Origin: Thermoplasmata archaeon
GTDB taxonomy: Archaea > Thermoplasmatota > Thermoplasmata > Halarchaeoplasmatales > Halarchaeoplasmataceae
NCBI GenBank assembly: GCA_019594305.1
Contig: JAFDTZ010000057.1
Span: forward strand, 1-13,251
Length of the DNA: 13,251 bases
Direction: 5' to 3'
The notes beneath the pieces were generated by a model. The model did no database searches, was not told the DNA's origin, and was given only the letters and a program-made list of their open reading frames with translations. The position numbers and the translations under genes were made by a program. Positions 7,527 through 13,251 of this stretch are shown here, piece by piece. How positions within the stretch are numbered: position 1 is the stretch's first letter; every line of letters begins with the position of its first letter.

Positions 7527-8308
7527 TCAATATAGATGAGATTAAAGAGAACGGGAGATTGTATGGGATCCCTACGACCACGATAGAGCGAGATTATGTG
7601 CAAAATCATTTTCTTAGATCATTGTATTCAAAATCCGACTTTCTCGTATTCAAAGGTGGAACCGCGATACGCAAAGCCTTCATACGGGATTACCGGTTCT
7701 CAAACGATCTGGATTTTACACTATCAAAAAGGATGGAGCAGGAGCATATCACGTCTCTTATCACCGAGGTCAAAGAAGAATTGCGAAGCAAAGAAGGGAT
7801 AATTTTCGAAGATAAAGCCAGCTTTAAGAGTGTGGAAACCGGTTGGAAAATCAAGCTGAATTATAATTCCATGTTGTCACAAAATATTCGTATAAGATTG
7901 GATCTCGACATAACAGAAAAGGGAAAAGAGGTGATCGTCACACCTGTGGAAAAGCATCGTCTGATACATCGTTATTCGGATGCGTGCCAAATCGATTTGG
8001 TAACATATTCGTTAGCTGAAATTACTATTGAAAAGATTAGAGCTCTGTGTGATAGAAGTTGGCCAAGAGACCTGTACGACGTATGTAACCTTTGGCCACG
8101 GATAGAAAAATTAGATCTAAAAGCCATCTTTGCGAAAAAATGTGAAGTCAGAGGTATAACACCAACTCTGGAGAAATACAATCAAAATAAAGAAAAACTA
8201 AAGATAGGTTGGTCAAAATCATTGGAGCATCAGTTGAAAGAGGTACCCGATTTTGAGAATTCGTTCTTGACTTCTTTACATATCCTAAAATGGCTGGAGG
8301 TTAAATGA
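7523..8308 (+). CDS. AbiEii-family nucleotidyltransferase toxin
   Basis: A 261-residue AbiEii/MenT-type nucleotidyltransferase, the toxin of the pair. Motif I is FKGGTAIRKAF at residues 43-53 followed by RFSNDLDFTL (58-67), with metal-binding Asp62 and Asp64. Motif II is RLDLDIT with Asp127 and Asp129. Motif III is EITIEKIRAL around 166-175, and motif IV is PRDLYDV at 181-187. Characterised relatives bind GTP or transfer nucleotides to tRNA 3' ends, blocking aminoacylation; the target here is unknown. All catalytic residues are present, so it looks active. It is translationally coupled to the upstream antitoxin gene. Its stop is followed within a few bases by a short copy of the pheS 3' terminus. 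Confidence 0.9.
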   Translation: MINIDEIKENGRLYGIPTTTIERDYVQNHFLRSLYSKSDFLVFKGGTAIRKAFIRDYRFSNDLDFTLSKRMEQEHITSLITEVKEELRSKEGIIFEDKASFKSVETGWKIKLNYNSMLSQNIRIRLDLDITEKGKEVIVTPVEKHRLIHRYSDACQIDLVTYSLAEITIEKIRALCDRSWPRDLYDVCNLWPRIEKLDLKAIFAKKCEVRGITPTLEKYNQNKEKLKIGWSKSLEHQLKEVPDFENSFLTSLHILKWLEVK

Positions 8309-8311
8309 ATA

Positions 8312-8332
8312 AGCGAGTATCCGCTGTTGTGA
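8312..8332 (+). repeat. Short copy of the pheS 3' terminus
   Basis: Codons read Ser-Glu-Tyr-Pro-Leu-Leu-stop, matching the PheS end Arg-Glu-Tyr-Pro-Leu-Leu-stop. Thirteen bases (8318-8330) are identical to 6629-6641. It lies four bases after the AbiEii stop, with no gene of its own. It may be a target-site or attachment remnant; alone it is short enough that chance is not excluded. Confidence 0.45.
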
Positions 8333-8343
8333 GTGAAATCAGC

Positions 8344-8619
8344 TCAAAGACGGCCGTATTTTTTGTGTGCCTGTTCTGAAGTAAGTATATCGAACACATA
8401 TACCTTTAAATTCTCCTTTTCTATCCTGTAGAATGCCCTGTGATCACCGATCCTAAGACGGTATACAACATCATCCGTCCCTTTGATCTCTTCCTTATCC
8501 CCTTCACCTGTACCCGGATACGGATCCTTCAGTTTTTTTAGTGATTTTATTATCAGCGCCTCTCTATCAGGAGGAATATTCTTTAAGAGATCCGGCAGAA
8601 CAAGAACCTCAAAGTTCAT
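8344..8619 (-). CDS. RelE/ParE-superfamily toxin
   Basis: A 91-residue protein with the RelE-fold pattern: an N-terminal strand, a two-helix segment (PDREALIIKSLKKLKDPYPG), and then the core strands with YRLRIGDHRAFYRI at 53-66 and VYVFDILTSEQAHKKYGRL at the end. RelE toxins are ribosome-dependent mRNA interferases, while ParE relatives inhibit gyrase; arginines and lysines in the core strands plus a C-terminal Tyr favour RelE. The start overlaps the antitoxin gene by 11 bases, the coupled arrangement usual for such pairs. It is convergent with the AbiE operon and separated from it by the short pheS-end copy. Confidence 0.85.
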   Translation of the reverse strand: MNFEVLVLPDLLKNIPPDREALIIKSLKKLKDPYPGTGEGDKEEIKGTDDVVYRLRIGDHRAFYRIEKENLKVYVFDILTSEQAHKKYGRL

Positions 8620-8800
8620 CCAAGTTCACAAAATCCTTTTTACGTTCTTCGACCACTTTACGACTGTATTCTATCAGCTTGTTCCGGTTGTGTTCTCTTA
8701 ACAGTTTTTCTATTACGCTGTTGTAATCGTCATCCATATCTCCAACCTTTTTCAGTTCGTCACGAACTTCCTTTTTGATCTGGATCGTTGTGGTAGACAT
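8609..8800 (-). CDS. Small ribbon-helix-helix-like antitoxin of the RelE pair
   Basis: A 63-residue acidic/basic protein. The N-terminus STTTIQIKKEVRDELKKVG is a ribbon-helix-helix-type strand and helix, DDDYNSVIEKLLREH supplies the second helix, and the charged C-terminal helix probably wraps the toxin. Its position directly upstream of a RelE-like toxin, with overlapping ends, supports an antitoxin and autoregulator. A TATA-like TATAAATA (minus strand, 8828-8835) about 32 nt upstream is overlapped by a 14-bp palindrome. Confidence 0.8.
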   Translation of the reverse strand: MSTTTIQIKKEVRDELKKVGDMDDDYNSVIEKLLREHNRNKLIEYSRKVVEERKKDFVNLDEL

Positions 8801-8831
8801 ATTATAGTGGCATATAACGATTAATGATATT

Positions 8832-8845
8832 TATAGTTAACTATA
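8832..8845. promoter_or_regulatory. 14-bp palindromic operator upstream of the antitoxin gene
   Basis: TATAGTTAACTATA is a perfect palindrome overlapping the upstream edge of the antitoxin TATA box on the minus strand. The half-site TATAGT recurs at 8803-8808, next to the predicted start of transcription. A ribbon-helix-helix antitoxin binding here would occlude TBP/TFB. The repeat is seen; its use is inferred. Confidence 0.5.
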
Positions 8846-8847
8846 TC

Positions 8848-9000
8848 GGCATCTTTCGTGAAGAGGTTACACAACCACAAGATATCGACTGCCCGGTGCC
8901 GGTATGGGGTCTTGGAGCGGCTGGTGATATGGGTATAGATTATATCCGGGACTGCTATACCGACAACCTGACGTTCTTGCGGGGGTATCCGTTGCTGTGA
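8848..9000 (+). pseudogene. Diverged 3'-terminal fragment of pheS
   Basis: Fifty codons plus TGA reproduce the PheS C-terminus: GIFREEVTQPQDIDCPVPVWGLG, a shortened stretch, then GIDYIRDCYTDNLTFLRGYPLL. Compared with pheS, the final ~59 nt differ at about seven positions and the upstream part at roughly a quarter. Many differences are synonymous, and class II motif 3 (LERLVMLRL) is lost through a net 12-nt deletion that keeps frame. There is no start codon or earlier pheS sequence, so it cannot be a working enzyme. The divergence suggests origin from another species' pheS rather than a fresh local duplication. It is convergent with the following ATPase gene. Confidence 0.88.
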
Positions 9001-9018
9001 GTTGCTTACAGATCATCC

Positions 9019-10134
9019 TCACAGTACATTACGTGTTACGAATATCTCGAAGAACGGGTCCTCCAACTCCAGATCCCCGTTCTTTTTTGAGACTATATCT
9101 TTTTTGATAAGCGCTTTGACGGCTTTCTGTGCCGTACCGCTGCTCATGTTCAGAGCTATGAGTGAATCCTTCGAGTATAAATTCTCCCAACCCTCGGCGA
9201 TGGATTTAAGCATTCTCATTTGTGTTCCCGGTAGAGAGTCTAAAATCTCAAGGTAAACCGCTTTCTCCCTGGTGAGTACTCTATCCATTGCTTTGTCAAA
9301 AAGTTCCTTTGTTATCGTTTCCTTTTCTTTCAGTATATCCCATATCTCGTGACAAAGCTGCTGTGTATAGTACGGATGGCATTTGGTCGCATCAAGTATC
9401 AACTCCACGAACTCATCGGATATTGTATGATCCCGAAATTTCTCTTTAATAAAATGTGCAAAATCATCATGTGGTATAACATCTAAATACATCTTTTTAC
9501 CAAATTTGTAGAAGGGACTCGTCTTGGTATCGAATATCTCTCTCATCATGCTACGGCTGCTGCCTAAAAAAAGGTATGATACGTTATTTTGCGTCTGCAT
9601 TATACCTCTCAACAGGTGAAGTATGTTACCACCTATATTCTGTACCGCAAAGGGGAATTCGTCTATGACCATTACCATTTTCTTTTTCCGACCGTATATC
9701 TCAGGCAGTTGAACGGCCTTCTCAAGAGCTTTCTCTTGGTCTACCGAAGGTGCATCGAACTCTATGGACATGGGAAGATCTTCAAAGGGTTTTACCTTTA
9801 TACTTGGCAGATGCTCCTTCAGATCCTTCAGTTTGTCCATAAAATCCTTTCTCTTCGGATGAAAGGCCTCGTGTGTGGTAGATACAACACATTCTGCCAA
9901 TGCCCTTCTCGTGGAGATGTATTCCATATCTATATTACCTACGGGCATTCCTTTTTCCTTCAATTCATTGGAGACCACAGCAGCAAGGGATGATTTTCCA
10001 TACCTTCTGGGCGAGTACAATATCACATTCTCGCCGGATGAAAGAGCTCTGATCAACTCTTCCTTCTCGTCCACCCTGTCCGCAAACTGGGGTCCCTCTA
10101 CGATCTTACCGAATATGAACGGATTATCTTCCAT
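9019..10134 (-). CDS. Archaeal AAA-type ATPase (ATPase_2 / COG1672-like)
   Basis: A 371-residue archaeal ATPase of the STAND-like MNS family. From the chosen start, the N-terminal NPFIFGKIVEGPQFADR leads into Walker A SPRRYGKS (41-48), Walker B MVMVIDE (153-159) and the sensor-1-like YLFLGSSRS near 187-195. A C-terminal winged helix follows (LNMSSGTAQKAVKALIKKDIV), ending in the family-typical LEDPFFEIFV. Such ATPases are abundant in archaeal mobile regions; substrates are mostly unknown, with proposed roles in signalling or defence. The frame extends to an ATG at 10200, but the ATG at 10134 fits the family N-terminus and has a TATA box about 31 nt upstream that would lie inside the longer version. 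Confidence 0.88.
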   Translation of the reverse strand: MEDNPFIFGKIVEGPQFADRVDEKEELIRALSSGENVILYSPRRYGKSSLAAVVSNELKEKGMPVGNIDMEYISTRRALAECVVSTTHEAFHPKRKDFMDKLKDLKEHLPSIKVKPFEDLPMSIEFDAPSVDQEKALEKAVQLPEIYGRKKKMVMVIDEFPFAVQNIGGNILHLLRGIMQTQNNVSYLFLGSSRSMMREIFDTKTSPFYKFGKKMYLDVIPHDDFAHFIKEKFRDHTISDEFVELILDATKCHPYYTQQLCHEIWDILKEKETITKELFDKAMDRVLTREKAVYLEILDSLPGTQMRMLKSIAEGWENLYSKDSLIALNMSSGTAQKAVKALIKKDIVSKKNGDLELEDPFFEIFVTRNVL

Positions 10135-10161
10135 GATACCAAGAGGCGATATGCTTACAGG

Positions 10162-10168
10162 TATAAAA
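10162..10168 (-). promoter_or_regulatory. TATA box of the archaeal ATPase gene
   Basis: TTTTATA on the minus strand is centred about 31 nt before the ATG at 10134, giving a leader of roughly 5 nt. It supports 10134 over 10200 as the start. Confidence 0.45.
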
Positions 10169-10280
10169 TATTTATGCCGAATGGAATAAAGGTGCCGCAA
10201 CCGCTTAGTCCTATTACTATATGTAGAGCTAAAGATAAAACGTTATTTCAAATCGCCATCCTATATTGAAATCTAGAAAG

Positions 10281-10436
10281 ATGATCACGTTGAAGATAAG
10301 TAAAGCTGACGAAATAATAAGGGAGGCCATCAGGACCCGGGAGTTTACTGGTGAAGAAACACTTTCTTTCGGTTTCGAGTTGATAGAGTTATGGTTGGAA
10401 TGGAGGAGGGATGCAATCTACGAACCGGCTTATTGA
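10281..10436 (+). CDS. Small hypothetical protein (51 residues)
   Basis: An ATG-to-TGA ORF of 51 codons: MITLKISKADEIIREAIR, an acidic middle, then a Trp-rich helix LIELWLEWRRDAIYE. The pattern (strand, then two amphipathic helices) would suit a small antitoxin or DNA-binding protein, but I recognise no family. The promoter evidence is weak, since the best AT-rich stretches are not at the usual distance. It sits between two minus-strand genes, and its stop is 3 nt from the stop of the convergent membrane-protein gene. It may be a chance ORF. Confidence 0.4.
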   Translation: MITLKISKADEIIREAIRTREFTGEETLSFGFELIELWLEWRRDAIYEPAY

Positions 10437-10439
10437 TAT

Positions 10440-11009
10440 TCAATTTATAATCGGCAGCACTTCATTGACTATGCATTCGAGCATTTGATCGAGTTTTTTT
10501 ATAGATCCTTTGTCCAAGGATAGTATCCTAAGCACCACCCGGATGTTGATAATGCCCAATCTGTTAACGTCTCCGTTCACGTAGATTACGAAACTATCTT
10601 CGCACACCAACTTTACACTATCACCCCTTTCGAATAATCTATCGTATCCGTCATAGCTGGATCTTATCACAAGATACCAATCCGTAGATAATTTATCCTG
10701 GATGCAGGAAACCGTGTTATCGATATTGGATTGCAAATATTCTTGTGCTATATCGGAAGACATGGGTATTTGGATCGTCCACGAAATAGAGGAGCGGTAG
10801 GGTCGATTTAATAGATATAATGTAAGAGGTATCATTGCCACAGCCGTCATGGGGAATATCACTTCAAACTTCCATGGGTTTAGCAGATTGAAGGAAGAAT
10901 TTAAAAATTGTAATATGATGGCCATTGATGCAAAAAATATCAGCGAAACCATGAAGCTGTGAAGATAAAGATCACCCGTATCTATCCTTTCTAATTTTTT
11001 TACCGTCAT
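10440..11009 (-). CDS. Two-helix membrane protein of unknown function
   Basis: A 189-residue protein with two predicted transmembrane helices near residues 15-36 and 47-66, then a soluble domain of about 120 residues with mixed strands and helices (WYLVIRSSYDGYDRLFERGDSVKLVC, IYVNGDVNRLGIINIRVVLRIL) ending in a helix. I recognise no family. The two hydrophobic segments suggest a hairpin with the soluble part in the cytoplasm. The ORF could begin at TTG 11021, but ATG 11009 has a TATA box centred about 30 nt upstream. The gene is divergent from the single-span exported protein, and both promoters lie in the same ~125-nt interval. Confidence 0.72.
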   Translation of the reverse strand: MTVKKLERIDTGDLYLHSFMVSLIFFASMAIILQFLNSSFNLLNPWKFEVIFPMTAVAMIPLTLYLLNRPYRSSISWTIQIPMSSDIAQEYLQSNIDNTVSCIQDKLSTDWYLVIRSSYDGYDRLFERGDSVKLVCEDSFVIYVNGDVNRLGIINIRVVLRILSLDKGSIKKLDQMLECIVNEVLPIIN

Positions 11010-11034
11010 GTACCATGTCAAGATAAGCGTGTGT

Positions 11035-11043
11035 GTATATAAT
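11035..11043 (-). promoter_or_regulatory. TATA box of the two-helix membrane protein gene
   Basis: The minus strand reads ATTATATAC, centred about 30 nt before the ATG at 11009, consistent with a short or absent leader. Confidence 0.4.
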
Positions 11044-11102
11044 GTTATATGTTTTTAAAACAAAACTGCAAATCCGTGAATATGATCTACACGTATAAAC
11101 CG

Positions 11103-11110
11103 TTATAAAT
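11103..11110 (+). promoter_or_regulatory. TATA box of the single-span exported protein gene
   Basis: TTATAAAT starts 32 nt before the ATG at 11135. It predicts a leader of about 6 nt or less and supports the ATG over the TTG at 11132. Confidence 0.5.
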
Positions 11111-11134
11111 AGAAGCGTAGATTTCTTTATATTG

Positions 11135-11599
11135 ATGAATAAAAGTAGCGATCGGGATATAGTCCAGGACAAAGATGTCGGTCAGCCCATGCATCAGGGA
11201 CCCCAGGACGTTCCGGCAAAAAAGAGCTACTTGCCTTTGATGATAAGGGTCATCGCCGTGGTGGCAGTTATCGCATTCTTGCTTATATGGACCATGCCCG
11301 GGAGTGAATCCCCGTTGGTAGACAGATGGAACGGTGATTACGCTGAGTTCGGAGGTTTTGGAATTGACTATCGTGAACTCGACGGATGGATAGAATTCAG
11401 GAGTGACGGTACCGGTACAAACTTCGATAAAGGAGAGTATGACGAGTTCGAGTGGGAAGATCTCGGCGATGGCAGAGTAGAATTGTCACTAGGTGTTGAT
11501 CAGACGATGATCTACGACTACACCATCGACGGAGACACTCTTACGATGGAGTATTCTCAACAGGATATGTCCATTAAATCAGTATATCAAAGGGCTTGA
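11135..11599 (+). CDS. Single-span membrane-anchored extracellular beta-rich protein
   Basis: A 154-residue protein with a short polar N-terminus (about 30 residues, Gln- and Asp-rich), one transmembrane anchor near 33-54 (LMIRVIAVVAVIAFLLIW), and an acidic, strand-rich outer domain. That domain begins LVDRWNGDYAEFG, continues LDGWIEFRSDGTGTNFDKGEYDEFEW, and ends YDYTIDGDTLTMEYS. The W-x-G-xY, F-x-x-DGTG and Y-xI-xGDTL-xM order resembles small lipocalin-like domains found in cell-surface proteins, but no specific function follows. The strong acidity of the outer domain is notable. Lys/Arg residues before the helix and the acidic domain after it suggest the N-terminus is inside. Confidence 0.75.
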   Translation: MNKSSDRDIVQDKDVGQPMHQGPQDVPAKKSYLPLMIRVIAVVAVIAFLLIWTMPGSESPLVDRWNGDYAEFGGFGIDYRELDGWIEFRSDGTGTNFDKGEYDEFEWEDLGDGRVELSLGVDQTMIYDYTIDGDTLTMEYSQQDMSIKSVYQRA

Positions 11600-11884
11600 A
11601 AATATCCATGATAACTGAAGGCTAAATGAGTGCGCCATAAGGTTAAAGCTATTGGGGTATATCAGTAAAATACCTTGTTCCATCAAGAATTGGAATCCTT
11701 GATTCCGATGTGCTCTATTGTGGGTGCGTAAAAACATATAGATATGAATTTGATAGCCTCTTGATCCGTTCAGAACATCCCGGAATAAGTCTACCAAAAG
11801 TAAATTGTATTCAACAATAGTTCTACTATTCCTGAAAAGTTTTAAATAATTGTAGAGTTCTTATGTGTTTATGAGGTCGTAAAC
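11600..11884. other. Intergenic region with two short inverted repeats
   Basis: No convincing gene is seen in these 285 bases; the open frames lack starts or recognisable products. Two perfect inverted repeats of the same 6-3-6 geometry occur: GGAATC-ctt-GATTCC at 11692-11706 and AATAGT-tct-ACTATT at 11816-11830. The second lies just upstream of the TATA box of the next gene and could be an operator. Confidence 0.5.
11841..11848 (+). promoter_or_regulatory. Promoter and ribosome-binding site of the DUF4143 ATPase gene
   Basis: TTTAAATA predicts transcription from about 11870. The resulting short leader carries GAGGT at 11873-11877, a Shine-Dalgarno-like site 7 nt before the ATG at 11885. This gene therefore appears not to be leaderless, unlike several others in the window. 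Confidence 0.5.
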
Positions 11885-13195
11885 ATGGAATCGAATACTG
11901 ATATGGAAGAGTACTATGAGAGAGAGTTGACGGAAACGGTGAAATCGTGGATCGAGCGGAAGGAAGTGATCGCCATAAAGGGGCCTCGCCAGTCGGGGAA
12001 AACGACACTTTTGAGGATGTTGATAAACTGGTTGAAGGAAGAAAGAGGGGTGGATGAAGGTCACATCATTTTCAAAACTATGGAGGATCCGGACTTCAGG
12101 GAGCAGTTCGATAAGAAACCACGTGATACAGTTGAAAGCTACCTTGCCGATGGTGAAAAGCATTATTTCTTCCTGGACGAGTTCCACTATCTGGCTGATG
12201 GAGGTGAAAAGTTGAAGTTTATGTACGATACTACGGAGAACGTTAAATTCATCATAACCGGCTCTTCATCTCTCGAGCTGACCGGTAGTACTTCAAAACA
12301 CTTGGTGGGCAGGATGTTCTCCACCGAGCTCTACCCCTTTTCTTTTTGGGAGTTCCTCAATGTGAAGGAAAAAAGACTGGCACGCATATACGAAAAAAAG
12401 AACGTTCGTGTTATGGATTTCATACGGCAGGGTACCGAACTGGATGTGGAAGAGGATCCTTTCGTTTCGGACTTCCAGGATTTTTTTAAGGAGTTCATAC
12501 TCTACGGTTCATATCCGGAGGTCATAAAATCCGATAGTGTGGAGATGAAAAAGACGGTGTTGAAAAACCTATTTGATACGTACATCACGAGAGATATCGT
12601 AGCCCTGTTGCGTATTCAAGAGTCCTCGGAGATGAGACGATTCGTTAGAATATTGAGCAGTCAACTGGGGGGAATGATCAAATACAGTAATCTATCAGAC
12701 TCCGGGGATCTGTACTACAAGAAGACCAAGGAGTTCTTATCCGTATTGGAAGAGACCTACGTAATAGACCTGATCAAACCTTATCACAAAAATCTTAGGA
12801 CGGAGTTAAGAAAAAATCCAAAGGTTTACTTCGTTGATCCGGGCTTGAGAAACCATGCACTAAAAAATTTTTTACCGGTCGAGAACAGAAGGGACCAGGG
12901 AGAGATGGTGGAGAATTTTGTACTGTCTCAACTGAGATGCCATGGGGCAGAAGAAGTCAATTACTGGAGGACCAGGGGTCAAGCCGAGGTCGACTTTATA
13001 TATAGACATGGGATGGAAACCATACCCATAGAAGTGAAGTACAAAAGTTTCAACTCTCCAAGGATCTCAAGGGGATACCGCAGCTATATTTCGACCTACA
13101 GACCAAAAAGGGCCGTGGTGGTTACCAAGGATTTCTGGGGTGAAGATATGATCCAGGATACGGAAGTGAAGTTCATCCCGGTATGTTACATTTAG
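11885..13195 (+). CDS. AAA_14/DUF4143 ATPase with PD-(D/E)XK-like C-terminal domain
   Basis: A 436-residue protein of the AAA_14-DUF4143 family, common in archaea and anaerobic bacteria. The order is: Walker A GPRQSGKT at 33-40, Walker B YFFLDEF at 94-100, sensor region FIITGSSSLEL at 122-132, the family-typical HLVGRMFSTELYPFSFWEFL at 139-158, the DUF4143 linker (LYGSYPEV, TYITRDIV), VYFVDPGLRN at 314-323, then GEMVENFVLSQL and a nuclease-like core with EVDF (Asp370) and IEVKYK (Glu383, Lys385). The core retains the residues expected for an active PD-(D/E)XK fold. The cellular role is unknown; defence or mobile-element maintenance is often suggested. It ends in TAG, with ATG GAA TAA following in frame. 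Confidence 0.93.
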   Translation: MESNTDMEEYYERELTETVKSWIERKEVIAIKGPRQSGKTTLLRMLINWLKEERGVDEGHIIFKTMEDPDFREQFDKKPRDTVESYLADGEKHYFFLDEFHYLADGGEKLKFMYDTTENVKFIITGSSSLELTGSTSKHLVGRMFSTELYPFSFWEFLNVKEKRLARIYEKKNVRVMDFIRQGTELDVEEDPFVSDFQDFFKEFILYGSYPEVIKSDSVEMKKTVLKNLFDTYITRDIVALLRIQESSEMRRFVRILSSQLGGMIKYSNLSDSGDLYYKKTKEFLSVLEETYVIDLIKPYHKNLRTELRKNPKVYFVDPGLRNHALKNFLPVENRRDQGEMVENFVLSQLRCHGAEEVNYWRTRGQAEVDFIYRHGMETIPIEVKYKSFNSPRISRGYRSYISTYRPKRAVVVTKDFWGEDMIQDTEVKFIPVCYI

Positions 13196-13251
13196 ATGGA
13201 ATAAAACCATATCATTAAAATCTGAAAACGTTTCACGTTTCCAAAAAATCC
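13196..13251. other. Right-edge intergenic sequence
   Basis: No gene is visible. An immediate tandem duplication of ACGTTTC (13228-13234 and 13235-13241) is followed by an A-run. It is too short, and too close to the edge, to interpret. Confidence 0.3.

Noticed and set aside
9589..9993. 134-codon plus-strand ORF antisense to the archaeal ATPase gene
   Set aside because: The opposite strand carries a complete ATPase with Walker motifs; this frame has no recognisable features.
11579..11797. 72-codon minus-strand ORF in the region before the DUF4143 gene, considered as a transposase remnant
   Set aside because: No transposase motif or terminal inverted repeats could be identified, and composition gives no support.
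13221..13251. Tandem ACGTTTC copies as the start of a CRISPR or repeat array
   Set aside because: Only two 7-base copies with no spacer, at the window edge; too little to call.

Overview
The window looks archaeal, most likely from a euryarchaeal lineage near Thermoplasmatota; the exact lineage cannot be fixed from this sequence. The evidence is an archaeal-type PheRS alpha subunit, an archaeal dCTP deaminase/dUTPase-family protein, a MOFRL-type glycerate kinase, archaeal STAND-like ATPases, and TATA boxes about 26-33 nt upstream of start codons, often with no room for a Shine-Dalgarno site (leaderless genes). No tRNA, rRNA, CRISPR array or transposase gene was found.

Left half (1-6643), mostly housekeeping: the 3' end of a glycerate 2-kinase gene; a leaderless 29-residue zinc-ribbon mini-protein resembling the cysteine tail of class II ribonucleotide reductase; on the minus strand an EamA/DMT transporter and a HEAT-repeat protein; then on the plus strand a dUTPase/dCTP-deaminase-family protein, histidine ammonia-lyase (hutH) and pheS.

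The most unusual signal is in pheS. The conserved N-terminal helical domain continues upstream of the longest stop-free ORF and is joined to it through an in-frame TAG at 5237-5239. Three of the four genes that end in TAG also have an in-frame TAA within three codons. Together these suggest that UAG is read through or used as a sense codon (for example pyrrolysine) in this organism, with PheRS itself as a recipient.

Right half (6644-13251), an accessory/defence-like island: an AbiEi/AbiEii type IV toxin-antitoxin pair with an inverted-repeat operator, a RelE-like toxin with its small antitoxin and a 14-bp palindromic operator, an archaeal AAA-type ATPase, a small orphan ORF, a two-helix membrane protein, a single-span exported protein, and an AAA_14/DUF4143 ATPase with a PD-(D/E)XK-like C-terminus. 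After the AbiE pair lies a ~20-nt copy of the pheS 3' terminus, and after the RelE module a diverged ~150-nt copy, both ending exactly at the pheS stop codon. This layout suggests that successive cargo modules accreted at the 3' end of pheS.
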